Source: Cyclobacteriaceae bacterium (GTDB lineage Bacteria > Bacteroidota > Bacteroidia > Cytophagales > Cyclobacteriaceae). Taken from it: a stretch of DNA of 64,000 nucleotides. Shown here piece by piece: positions 1 to 6,536 of this stretch (position 1 is its first letter; each line of letters starts with the position of its first letter). The stretch spans positions 1 to 64,000 of the forward strand of contig JAEUTZ010000004.1 in the NCBI GenBank assembly GCA_016787725.1, read 5' to 3'. The notes beneath the pieces were generated by a model. That model saw only the letters and a list, made by a program, of their open reading frames with translations. It searched no databases and was not told the origin of the DNA. The translations under genes and the position numbers were made by a program.

Positions 1-1
1 G

Positions 2-919
2 GTTGACAAGAAGAAGCTTACCAAAGATGATCCCTATGCCGATAAAGTAAATGCTATTTACAAAAGCCTACGACAACGGTCGAGTACAAAAGTGTCAATT
101 TCAAAAGCTGAACTAAATGGATTGGAAGGAATCGTAAAAGCCTGTGGATGCAAAAATGAGGTGGGCAGAATTTATGATACAGGTGGAAAGAAGCTAAGAC
201 CATGTAAGAGTAAAACATACTCGGATGCAAGTCGTGGAGCTTGTTCACACAACAGAGGACTCAGTGGAGTACTGACTGCGGAAGAAATGGCAACCCGTAA
301 ACTTGACTTGCTCAATTTCTTTTCATTCTGGCATTCCTTGTTTGGAAATCCCGCTAGGAACTTCACCATGATGTTTCATGGAGAGCCGCATAATGGAAAA
401 ACCATCTTCCTGCTAAAGCTTGCGCAATACCTTGCTGAGAATTTCGGTGATGTTCTTTACGTGTCATCGGAAGAATTTGCTTCGCCAACCATGACCAAGA
501 AGGTGAACGAATTTTTGAATCCTCTGCCATCAAGGTTGCACTTCGCTGAAAACTTACAAGACCCCGACCTTTCGGATTATCAGTTTATAATTCTCGATTC
601 AGTGAATGACCTGGGACTGAAAATCAATGAATACAAAGAGCTTCGAAAGGAGCATCCTGACAAAGCATTCATCTTTATCCTCCAGCATACCAAAGCCGGG
701 GATTTCAAAGGTGGAAAAGATTGGGAGCATATCGCAGAAATTGCGGGTGAGGTACATAAAGGTGTGGTGAACATTACCAAGAACAGGTACGCACCTAAGA
801 GCACTTTGGATTTCTTTCGACAATTCGGCATCCAATGGCAAGAGCCAATGGCCAAACAAAAATTAAAACCTTATCCGATCAATGGTGACATGACCACTAA
901 GGATAGTCAGCATTACTAA
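2..919 (+). CDS. RecA-fold P-loop ATPase of an integrated element (5' end outside window)
   Basis: The reading frame is open from base 2, so the gene begins left of the window; the GTG at 92 is an internal valine codon, not a convincing start. The visible protein has a Walker A motif GEPHNGKT (bases 380-403) and a Walker-B-like strand FIILDSVND about 90 residues later. That spacing is typical of RecA/RadA/DnaB-type ATPases. Before the P-loop lies a cysteine-rich stretch (CGCKN, RPCKS, GACSH) that could bind zinc. A holin-like gene and an integrase lie downstream, so a role in the replication or recombination of a phage-like element is inferred. I do not recognise the exact family. Confidence 0.6.
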   Translation, partial: VDKKKLTKDDPYADKVNAIYKSLRQRSSTKVSISKAELNGLEGIVKACGCKNEVGRIYDTGGKKLRPCKSKTYSDASRGACSHNRGLSGVLTAEEMATRKLDLLNFFSFWHSLFGNPARNFTMMFHGEPHNGKTIFLLKLAQYLAENFGDVLYVSSEEFASPTMTKKVNEFLNPLPSRLHFAENLQDPDLSDYQFIILDSVNDLGLKINEYKELRKEHPDKAFIFILQHTKAGDFKGGKDWEHIAEIAGEVHKGVVNITKNRYAPKSTLDFFRQFGIQWQEPMAKQKLKPYPINGDMTTKDSQHY

Positions 920-950
920 ACAGAATTATCTAACAATTAAACATACAAAC

Positions 951-1433
951 ATGGAGGCAAGTGAAGTTGGTAAAAAGCCATCTATCGGAGGATTTTTGTC
1001 TAAAATTCTCGGAGTTGGAGTAAAGGAGACAGTCGATTCCATTGGGAATGCGATCGACAAAATCGACAAGTCAGATGAGAAGCTTGAACTTCAACTGAAG
1101 TACAAGGAACTTCTCATGAACATGGAAGGAGCCTGTATTGATTATGAAAGCAAGCTGCTGGAAACGAAATCAAAAATTATTGAATCAGAAACGAAAGGCG
1201 AAAGCTGGTTGCAACGAAACTGGAGACCGATACTCATGTGCATCTGCATGTTTATCGTTTTCAATAACTACGTGCTCGTGCCATACTTCAACCTTCCGGT
1301 AACTACTCTTGATGATCACATCTGGACTTTGATGGACTTGGGTGTTGGAGGTTATGTAGCAGGCAGGTCTCTTGAGAAGATTAGTGAGAACCTGGGGCCA
1401 GTACTTTACAATGTGGGAAAGAAAAAACGCTGA
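951..1433 (+). CDS. Holin-like protein of the GTA/phage 3TM type
   Basis: This 160-residue protein has a charged, partly coiled N-terminal half (residues 1-85). It is followed by ESWLQRNWRPILM and a hydrophobic hairpin, then a glycine-rich segment GVGGYVAGRSLEKI near the C-terminus. The WLQRNWRP motif followed by membrane segments and GGY.xGRS is the signature I know from the holin family of gene-transfer agents and phages, which permeabilise the inner membrane for release. It lies 31 bases after the ATPase gene and is probably co-transcribed with it. A strong hairpin overlaps its stop codon. The family is a confident recognition; holin activity itself is inferred. Confidence 0.7.
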   Translation: MEASEVGKKPSIGGFLSKILGVGVKETVDSIGNAIDKIDKSDEKLELQLKYKELLMNMEGACIDYESKLLETKSKIIESETKGESWLQRNWRPILMCICMFIVFNNYVLVPYFNLPVTTLDDHIWTLMDLGVGGYVAGRSLEKISENLGPVLYNVGKKKR

Positions 1434-1453
1434 GATGATAAATCTCAGCGTTT
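1425..1453. terminator. Bidirectional terminator hairpin
   Basis: A perfect 12-base inverted repeat (AAACGCTGAGAT / ATCTCAGCGTTT) has a 5-base loop. It overlaps the stop codon of the holin-like gene and lies between two converging genes, with A-runs on one side and T-runs on the other. It would work as an intrinsic terminator in either direction. Confidence 0.75.
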
Positions 1454-1466
1454 GGAAAATTGAATC

Positions 1467-2042
1467 TTATAAACTGATGCCATTCAAATGGGTTTTGGAA
1501 TTCTTACCGTTTTCCAAAATCCGTTTGTAGTATTTATGCGCTTTAGAAATATGACCTTCCATCGACCTTTTATTTGGAAATGGTCCTGCTTCACACTCCG
1601 GACACCAGTATTCAACAACCTTCTCTTTGTCTGCCTTCAATCTTTTGTAGAACAGTTCGCTCAACTGCCACACCGCGAGGGAGTGGCAGAAGCATATTAG
1701 GAAACTGATCGTTGCTAATTTGATATTCAGCAGTGATGGCTCCTGTAGAGCAAGGAACCAATGGTCATAGTAGAAGGCATTAATAAAAAAGCTAACAACT
1801 GCATAGAACTTTCCAGTTGTTCTATAACCGTTGATAATGAAAACTAAAATTATGAATTCAATAATACTGGCTAATGCAATTCCATAAACCCAGTTCAAAA
1901 TTGAGAAACCAAAAATGGTCATATCTAAGTGTTCAAGATGCTTAAAAAGGTGACCAGCGTGAGGTACGTAAAGAATGATTAGCATAAGTGCTCCGTGAAA
2001 AACAACTTCTTTGCTTTCAAGGTATGTGACTATCTTATTCAT
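1467..2042 (-). CDS. Polytopic membrane protein with C-terminal C2H2-type zinc finger
   Basis: This 191-residue protein has about four or five hydrophobic segments over residues 10-130. A soluble tail follows with CPEC, 13 residues, then HISKAH, giving the C-x2-C-x13-H-x4-H spacing of a C2H2 zinc finger. I do not recognise a named family. It converges on the holin-like gene and lies 24 bases downstream of the integrase on the same strand, so integrase and this gene may form one transcript. The finger could tether nucleic acid or a partner protein at the membrane; that is inference. It is probably cargo of the integrated element. Confidence 0.55.
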   Translation of the reverse strand: MNKIVTYLESKEVVFHGALMLIILYVPHAGHLFKHLEHLDMTIFGFSILNWVYGIALASIIEFIILVFIINGYRTTGKFYAVVSFFINAFYYDHWFLALQEPSLLNIKLATISFLICFCHSLAVWQLSELFYKRLKADKEKVVEYWCPECEAGPFPNKRSMEGHISKAHKYYKRILENGKNSKTHLNGISL

Positions 2043-2066
2043 TGGAGTAATGGATTAAAGTTGAGA

Positions 2067-3317
2067 TTAGGATTTTTGAGCTATTGCAGGAGTTACTGAT
2101 TTTGTATTGAGCCTGTTCCGGAGATTCTTCATGTCCTCGCTCACTTTCAAATCAAGGATTCTTGCATAGTGTTGGGTAGTCTTTAGGTTTCTGTGTCCTA
2201 GCATCTTACCCACTGTTTCAATCGGTACACCATTAGAAAGTGTAACAGTAGTAGCGAAGGTGTGCCGAGCCGTGTGGAAGGTCATTTTCTTCGTGATGTC
2301 ACACGCATCTGCAATCTCTTTCAGATAGGTGTTCATCTTTTGATTGCTCAAAACAGGCAACAATCTTCCTTTGATAGCGCATTGAGGGTCATCTTTGTAG
2401 CGGTCAAGAATTTCAAGAGCTTGAGATAGCAGGGGAATTCTGGTCGCAGTGTCAGTCTTCTGTCTGCTTGTCCAAATCCATTTCTCGCCATCAATACCAG
2501 TGGTGATTTCTTCGCGTGTTAGTTTTTCAACATCAGCATAGGCTAATCCGGTATAGCAACAGAAGATGAAAATATCGCGCACCTGGTTCATGCGTGGGGC
2601 TACGAATTGTTTTGCAATAATTCGTTTGAGTTCTTCATCTACCAGAAAGGGACGTTCTACCTCCCGTTTTGTCATTTTGAATCCCAAAAACGGGTCGCGG
2701 TCAAGCCAACCGTTTTTAATGCAGATGTGGACAATCTTCTTGAAATTGGATAGGTACTTCACGGAAGTATTATGGTCACATTTACGCTGAGACTTCAGCC
2801 AAAATTCATAGTCGGCAATAAATTCATAGTTAAGCTTCTTAATATCAATGTCCTCAATCTGGAATTTCCATTTCATGTATTCCAGCGTATGCCGGTATGA
2901 GGTTTCATATCGTTCCAGTGTTAGCGGTGAGAACTCACGATTGACAAGAGCTTTCATTTGCTCATTGTGCTGTTTGAAAACTTCCATCAACATTCGTGGA
3001 CGTTCGGTAGATGTTCCGTACCATTTTGCTTTAAGATTGTCCAAGGTGATTTCCTTTCCTTCGGTCATCAACTCTCGTTGATGATCAAAAGCTTTCAACT
3101 TGAAGCCTTCAAGCATCTTGTTTATCCTTCGCGATTCCTCGTTGTTGGTTTTTAGTTTACAGTTTTGAACAGACCAGTCGGCAGGTTTTACATAAATCTT
3201 GGTGATGATGTTTATGCGCTTAAGTCCGATTCCAATTCTCATGAAAACTGGAACCAAACCATCATCCTTTGCGCGGTCTTTTCTTGCGAAAAACTTAACT
3301 GAAATTGTTTGCCTCAT
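2067..3317 (-). CDS. Tyrosine recombinase/integrase, Bacteroidetes type
   Basis: This 416-residue site-specific recombinase carries an arm-binding N-terminal domain (about 1-95), a SAM-like core-binding domain (about 105-210) and a catalytic domain (about 225-400). Visible catalytic residues are Lys287, His348 and Arg351 in HTARHTFA, His375 in MLGHRN and the nucleophile Tyr384 in HYARI. The first arginine, usual in TGLRxxE, is alanine here (TGLAYAD, 256-262), a known variation of Bacteroidetes integrases. The gene starts about 245 bases from the 3' end of tRNA-Ser, the usual arrangement for an element inserted at a tRNA 3' end. It should catalyse integration and excision of the element extending left. 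Confidence 0.9.
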   Translation of the reverse strand: MRQTISVKFFARKDRAKDDGLVPVFMRIGIGLKRINIITKIYVKPADWSVQNCKLKTNNEESRRINKMLEGFKLKAFDHQRELMTEGKEITLDNLKAKWYGTSTERPRMLMEVFKQHNEQMKALVNREFSPLTLERYETSYRHTLEYMKWKFQIEDIDIKKLNYEFIADYEFWLKSQRKCDHNTSVKYLSNFKKIVHICIKNGWLDRDPFLGFKMTKREVERPFLVDEELKRIIAKQFVAPRMNQVRDIFIFCCYTGLAYADVEKLTREEITTGIDGEKWIWTSRQKTDTATRIPLLSQALEILDRYKDDPQCAIKGRLLPVLSNQKMNTYLKEIADACDITKKMTFHTARHTFATTVTLSNGVPIETVGKMLGHRNLKTTQHYARILDLKVSEDMKNLRNRLNTKSVTPAIAQKS

Positions 3318-3418
3318 ATATCCCTTAGTTTAATTGGTTAAAGTATCCTTTCCAGGATGCTGAAATCAAGATGCGCGATGGTCGAACAGGTTGATTTTCA
3401 GCACTTTGACCTCGTTTT

Positions 3419-3462
3419 GGTACCAACTTTCCGTCTGAAAGTTTGGTACCACTACTGGTACC
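3419..3462. repeat. Inverted repeat plus third GGTACC copy upstream of the integrase
   Basis: The arm ggtaccaacttt (3419-3430) is repeated inverted at 3438-3450 with one extra T, separated by 7 bases. A third GGTACC follows at 3457-3462. It lies in the 244-base gap between the integrase start and the tRNA. Integrase arm sites, an excisionase site or an operator for int are all possible. No function can be assigned from sequence alone. Confidence 0.45.
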
Positions 3463-3508
3463 AAGGGATTGCGAATTTTTGGTTGTTTTTGGTATGCTCT
3501 AAAAACAA

Positions 3509-3541
3509 AAAACCTCGAAATCATTACGATTTCGAGGTTTT
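3509..3541 (-). terminator. Intrinsic terminator of the tRNA-Ser transcript
   Basis: A perfect 14-base inverted repeat, AAAACCTCGAAATC, has a 5-base loop. On the minus strand it is followed by a T-rich run and lies 21 bases past the encoded CCA of tRNA-Ser. It is therefore the natural end of the minus-strand tRNA transcript. Confidence 0.8.
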
Positions 3542-3561
3542 GATTGTGTTTGACTTTTACT

Positions 3562-3651
3562 TGGCAGAGGAGGAGGGATTCGAACCCCCGGACCGCGTGA
3601 ACGGTCTCCGGTTTTCAAGACCGGTGCAATAAACCACTCTACCACTCCTCT
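3562..3651 (-). tRNA. tRNA-Ser (anticodon TGA)
   Basis: The minus strand folds as a class II tRNA: acceptor AGAGGAG pairs with CTCCTCT, the anticodon loop is CTTGAAA (anticodon TGA), and there is a long variable arm (GACCG/CGGTC). The T-arm is GGGGGTTCGAATCCCTC, followed by discriminator G and an encoded CCA (3564-3562). All stems close. It decodes UCA and other UCN serine codons. It is preceded by a GIY-YIG nuclease gene ending two bases upstream, and by a second interrupted tRNA-Ser copy. The best upstream promoter is at 4053-4082, so it is probably released from a longer transcript by processing. Confidence 0.95.
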
Positions 3652-3653
3652 TT

Positions 3654-3896
3654 TTAAATAATACCTTTTTCTTTAAGAAATCTATAACCTTCAATTGACT
3701 TAAAGAATAATTCCCTTTTGTAAGCTTCCGATTTTGTATCGAAAGGTTCGCTGTAAACAATCTTCCAAGGCCTTCTGCCTTTTGTTGATCTTACTTTCCC
3801 AGCATTATGTCTTTTCAAACGATTATCCAGATCAATTGAATGACCGTAATAATGTGTTTTACTCGTTTCACTCTGAAGGACATAGACATAAAACAT
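3654..3896 (-). CDS. Small GIY-YIG nuclease domain protein
   Basis: From the ATG at 3896 this is an 80-residue single-domain GIY-YIG protein starting MFYVYVLQSE. The GIY equivalent is YVYVLQS (start) and the YIG equivalent is HYYGHSIDLDNRLKRHN; the helix with the conserved Arg is present and the acidic metal ligand region is KSEAYKREL. The family are Mg-dependent nucleases related to UvrC and to homing endonucleases. The frame stays open for 32 more codons upstream, but that extension is a translation of the tRNA-Ser pseudo-copy and is not homologous to the domain. The stop codon is two bases from the intact tRNA-Ser. Position between two tRNA copies suggests a mobile or homing-like gene; that is inference. 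Confidence 0.85.
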   Translation of the reverse strand: MFYVYVLQSETSKTHYYGHSIDLDNRLKRHNAGKVRSTKGRRPWKIVYSEPFDTKSEAYKRELFFKSIEGYRFLKEKGII

Positions 3897-3944
3897 CCAC
3901 AAAGCTACTAAAACCCCCGGACCGCGTGCACGGTCTCCGATTTT

Positions 3945-3966
3945 TGCCATCGGCATCCCTTTGGGG
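3945..3966. repeat. 22-base insertion in the anticodon loop of the tRNA-Ser pseudo-copy
   Basis: The element consists of two adjacent small palindromes: TGCC-ATC-GGCA and then CCC-TTT-GGGG. It matches the 22-base element at 3981-4002 at 18 of 22 positions in the same orientation. It splits the sequence equivalent to the loop CTTGAAA after CTTG. No clear target-site duplication is visible. Confidence 0.7.
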
Positions 3967-3980
3967 CAAGACCGGTGCAA

Positions 3981-4002
3981 TGCCATAGGCATCCCTTAAG
4001 GA
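3981..4002. repeat. 22-base insertion in the D-loop of the tRNA-Ser pseudo-copy
   Basis: It has the same double-palindrome design as its partner: TGCC-ATA-GGCA followed by ATCC-CTTAA-GGAT. It has the same length and orientation as the element at 3945-3966. It lies within the D-loop, so both insertions sit in unpaired tRNA loops. Confidence 0.7.
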
Positions 4003-4052
4003 TAAACCACTCTACCACTCCTCTGTGTGTGATTTTGCTTTTTTAAGGACTG

Positions 4053-4082
4053 CAAAAGTAAGCCGAAATTTGATTTCTACAA
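4053..4082 (-). promoter_or_regulatory. Promoter for the tRNA-Ser pseudo-copy/GIY-YIG/tRNA-Ser unit
   Basis: On the minus strand TTG (4082-4080) is followed by 19 bases and then TACTTTTG (4060-4053). This is an exact match to the Bacteroidota -33/-7 promoter, TTG-N19-TAnnTTTG. Initiation would fall about 20 bases before the pseudo-tRNA 5' end. No comparably good promoter was seen between it and the intact tRNA. Confidence 0.65.
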
Positions 4083-4087
4083 ACGTT

Positions 4088-5617
4088 CTATTGCTCACTA
4101 AAGTCCGGGAATGTCTTTTTCAGGTCCTTATTGTCATACTCCTTAATGCCCGGTTTGCTTGCATCAAGCTCCAGGATCACGAGTTTTTGATTGTTAATGA
4201 TGGGCAATAACTTATCGCGGTCAGCGTCAAAATCCTTGTTTCTGCGAGTGCTTTTTAATGAATATTTTCTCGCAAAATTATCAGCTTCCAATTGCAGCTG
4301 ATTACGGATCTCTACATTGATTTTCATTTTTTCTAAAATATCGGACTTGGATTTGCCAATGACTTCGGTCGCCTCCAGGGTGCCCATCGTAAGCACGGTG
4401 GTACCCCCAATGGCGGAGACTGTTTTATACGTGCTGGGGTTATCAGCGAACGCAACCGGAGCCAACCCCGTTGTTGCGCCCAGAGAGGCGTTTACGATGG
4501 ATCGATTTTTCTTTCCTTTCTTCGCTTGTTTATACGCTTTATTCAGCTTTTCATGATTCTCGTCCAACATGTCGATCATCGTTTTGGCCAAGCTGAGGGA
4601 GCTTTTGTATTTGATATAAAGAAACTTGTCTTTTTCCTCCAGATTTTCGGTGTCTAACACCTTCACTTTTACACTTTTTTGTACCCGGTTATTTGATTTA
4701 TCGAGCGCAAAAAATAGAATCTCAGTGTCTTTTTGTTTCTGCGATTCTTCCACAAAGTAATATCCCGGAGACCAGGTAAATTCCGATTGCGCAGAGGTTC
4801 CCTGTACAAAACTGTTTGACGGAATACGATGGTCGGAAGACACAAAGCCTACATTGCTGATATTGTCATCGCCATTGGGATCAGATACATAGATTTTCAG
4901 ATTAACGAGTTCGTCTTCTTTGATTGTAATAACTGAATCACCGGGTACAATCAGGATTTCAGGTGGTAAATCTAATTGGGTCTGGGCGATTTTTATTTTG
5001 CCACGCGATTCGGCTTTATCCGGTTGATCCTGCACAACAAATTCAAGCGTTAACGGATTGTTCTTTAATGAATTGAACTGATTTCGCGATGGTGTCCAGG
5101 TAATTAACCCGAGCGAAGATAAGGATAAGCCTTCCGGCAGCTGCGATTGGATGGATTTGAAAATGAGCGGATCACCATCCGGGTCCCTCACGTATTCTGT
5201 CGGAATCTGATATCGATTAACGCTCGATAGCCTTACGTAAAAGATGGGTAGGTCTTCCACCAGCGGAGGACGATTTTGATGCAAAACAATAAAGTTCAGC
5301 GTTCGCCTAACCCTCCGGCCATCACTCCATTCGGCCTGGGCCATCACACTTATTTCTTTCTGTTTTTCCAGGCGATCCACTAAATCATAAGACGGTTTCC
5401 ACACGAAATTGCCCAATGAATCCAATTGCATATTCAGCCCTTCAGCGCCTTCCAACGTGTATCTGGGGTTTACCGGTTCGAAATGCTCAAAACGGAATTT
5501 AAATTCGACCCCTTCCAGGAGCGTGTTAAACCGGGTTGAATCTGAAATTTGAAGCCGTTGAGCAGAAGATGTTGTAAAAACAAGTGTAAAGCATACCAGA
5601 ACGAACCAACTCTTCAT
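4088..5617 (-). CDS. Secreted protein with Ig-like (putative Ig/cadherin-like) repeats
   Basis: This 509-residue protein has a signal peptide over residues 1-19 (MKSWFVLVCF... ending SSAQ). The middle contains repeated all-beta modules with the motifs EYVRDPDGDPL, LSSLGLITWTPS and VSDPNGDDNIS. These are typical of bacterial putative-Ig or cadherin-like domains, found in adhesive or cell-surface proteins. A hydrophobic glycine-rich segment near residue 390 lies between charged, helix-prone regions, and the C-terminal 100 residues are basic and probably coiled. It could be periplasmic or surface-exposed; no C-terminal sorting domain is obvious. The gene stands alone, with the tRNA promoter starting just after its stop codon. 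Its function is not recognised. Confidence 0.75.
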   Translation of the reverse strand: MKSWFVLVCFTLVFTTSSAQRLQISDSTRFNTLLEGVEFKFRFEHFEPVNPRYTLEGAEGLNMQLDSLGNFVWKPSYDLVDRLEKQKEISVMAQAEWSDGRRVRRTLNFIVLHQNRPPLVEDLPIFYVRLSSVNRYQIPTEYVRDPDGDPLIFKSIQSQLPEGLSLSSLGLITWTPSRNQFNSLKNNPLTLEFVVQDQPDKAESRGKIKIAQTQLDLPPEILIVPGDSVITIKEDELVNLKIYVSDPNGDDNISNVGFVSSDHRIPSNSFVQGTSAQSEFTWSPGYYFVEESQKQKDTEILFFALDKSNNRVQKSVKVKVLDTENLEEKDKFLYIKYKSSLSLAKTMIDMLDENHEKLNKAYKQAKKGKKNRSIVNASLGATTGLAPVAFADNPSTYKTVSAIGGTTVLTMGTLEATEVIGKSKSDILEKMKINVEIRNQLQLEADNFARKYSLKSTRRNKDFDADRDKLLPIINNQKLVILELDASKPGIKEYDNKDLKKTFPDFSEQ

Positions 5618-5709
5618 TTCGGTTAAGGTTTTTCTAATTTTGGAGGCGCAAAGTTAAACGTTTAGTAATGGATTTTCAGCCATTCATGGATTTTAGACTC
5701 AACTGATCG

Positions 5710-6054
5710 ATGGCAAAAAAGGCTTCCTCTTCGCCCTCTTTTTTTGATGATGTTTATGAGGTGGTCATACTCATTCCCAAAGGCCGGGTAACCAGTTACG
5801 GTGCCATTGCCCGATACCTGGGCACGGGTATGAGTGCCCGCATGGTAGGCTGGGCAATGAATGCGGCACATACCAATAAAAAAATTCCTGCACACCGCGT
5901 GGTCAATCGAATTGGGTTACTCACGGGCAAGCATCATTTTGAAACACCCACAACAATGAAAGCACGGCTGGAGAAGGAAGGAATTAAGGTGATCAAGGAT
6001 CAGATTCAGGATTTTAAAAGTAAGTTCTGGGATCCGGCAGTCGAGCTGCTTTAG
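5710..6054 (+). CDS. Alkyltransferase-like protein (MGMT fold without catalytic Cys)
   Basis: This 114-residue protein matches the DNA-binding domain of O6-methylguanine-DNA methyltransferases: IPKGRVTSYGAIARYLG is the helix-turn-helix with the arginine finger region, followed by RMVGWAMN. The active-site motif, normally PCHRVV, reads IPAHRVVN with alanine at residue 61, so it cannot accept a methyl group. This defines the alkyltransferase-like (ATL) family, which bind alkylated guanine and flag it for nucleotide excision repair. Length fits ATLs, which lack the N-terminal Ada/Ogt domain. It diverges from the Ig-like protein gene with about 90 bases between. Confidence 0.9.
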   Translation: MAKKASSSPSFFDDVYEVVILIPKGRVTSYGAIARYLGTGMSARMVGWAMNAAHTNKKIPAHRVVNRIGLLTGKHHFETPTTMKARLEKEGIKVIKDQIQDFKSKFWDPAVELL

Positions 6055-6176
6055 GAAATTTTTTCCCATTCTGGGCTAATAAATTTTGGTGAACCCCCAA
6101 ATTCACCTGAAAAGAAGGCCTTTTCCAGCCGGTATGGTCATTGTATTTACAAGGGAAAGAGTAAGATCAAGTAAGT

Positions 6177-6476
6177 ATGAAAGCATTTGTGATCATTTTA
6201 TTGGTGGTTTCTGTTTTTACAACGGCATCAGCGGAGGATTCAACTTCCTGGGTTAAAGTATTGTCGAAAAAGAGATCAGTCCTCTATTTTAAAAATTCAA
6301 AGGATTTGATTGGTGCCACGATCGAGATTGAAAATGAAGACCATGATTTAATCGAATCAATTCTTGTTGAGTCGAAAAGAACGATTGTAGACTTCTTTTA
6401 TCTGGCACCGGGCGCGTATTTGGTAAAGATCAAGAAGGGAGGCAAAGAATACGTAATTGAATATTTAAATAAATAG
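6177..6476 (+). CDS. Small secreted protein with beta-sandwich-like C-terminal region
   Basis: This 99-residue protein has a clear signal peptide (residues 1-19, ending TASAED). The mature part resembles the C-terminal fibronectin-like/sorting domains of Bacteroidota exported proteins: IEIENEDHDLIES, then DFFYLAPGAYLVKIKKGG and a final short strand. It may be a stand-alone domain with a periplasmic or surface location. No catalytic motif is visible. It ends just before a terminator hairpin shared with the converging symporter gene. Confidence 0.65.
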   Translation: MKAFVIILLVVSVFTTASAEDSTSWVKVLSKKRSVLYFKNSKDLIGATIEIENEDHDLIESILVESKRTIVDFFYLAPGAYLVKIKKGGKEYVIEYLNK

Positions 6477-6501
6477 GTGTCAAATTGATTTGGGTAAAAG
6501 G

Positions 6502-6536
6502 GAGCCGTACGAAAGGTGCGGCTCTTATTTATTTTT
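6502..6536. terminator. Terminator between converging genes
   Basis: GAGCCG..AC pairs with GT..CGGCTC around a short GAAAG loop (6502-6524), followed by the T-rich run ttatttattttt. It ends the small secreted protein transcript and overlaps the last codons of the converging symporter gene. Confidence 0.65.

Larger units (their letters stand above)
3912..4024 (-). pseudogene. tRNA-Ser(TGA) pseudo-copy, 3'-truncated, with two insertions
   Basis: Aligned with the intact tRNA-Ser, this stretch matches 67 of 69 positions from tRNA base 1 to the start of the T-loop, with no small indels. It is interrupted by two insertions of exactly 22 bases, one in the D-loop and one in the anticodon loop. The two substitutions spare the fold: one makes a G-U pair in the anticodon stem and one lies in the variable-arm loop. 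Homology stops after GGGGGTT, so the 3' T-arm and acceptor strand are missing. It cannot be charged as it stands. It lies directly behind a good promoter and 15 bases ahead of the GIY-YIG start. Confidence 0.8.

Noticed and set aside
2067-3317. Integrase might be inactive because TGLAYAD lacks the first catalytic arginine
   Set aside because: This substitution is common in Bacteroidetes integrases that are otherwise complete; the remaining catalytic residues are all present.
3357-3632. Plus-strand open frame ending EGFEPPDRVNGLRFSRPVQ
   Set aside because: It translates the complement of the tRNA-Ser and the terminator; such peptides are typical artefacts over tRNA genes.
3734-3988. Plus-strand open frame across the GIY-YIG gene
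   Set aside because: It lies opposite the conserved GIY-YIG domain and the tRNA-like copy, and has no protein-like features.
3912-4024. A second functional tRNA-Ser
   Set aside because: The 3' T-arm and acceptor strand are missing and both D and anticodon loops are interrupted.
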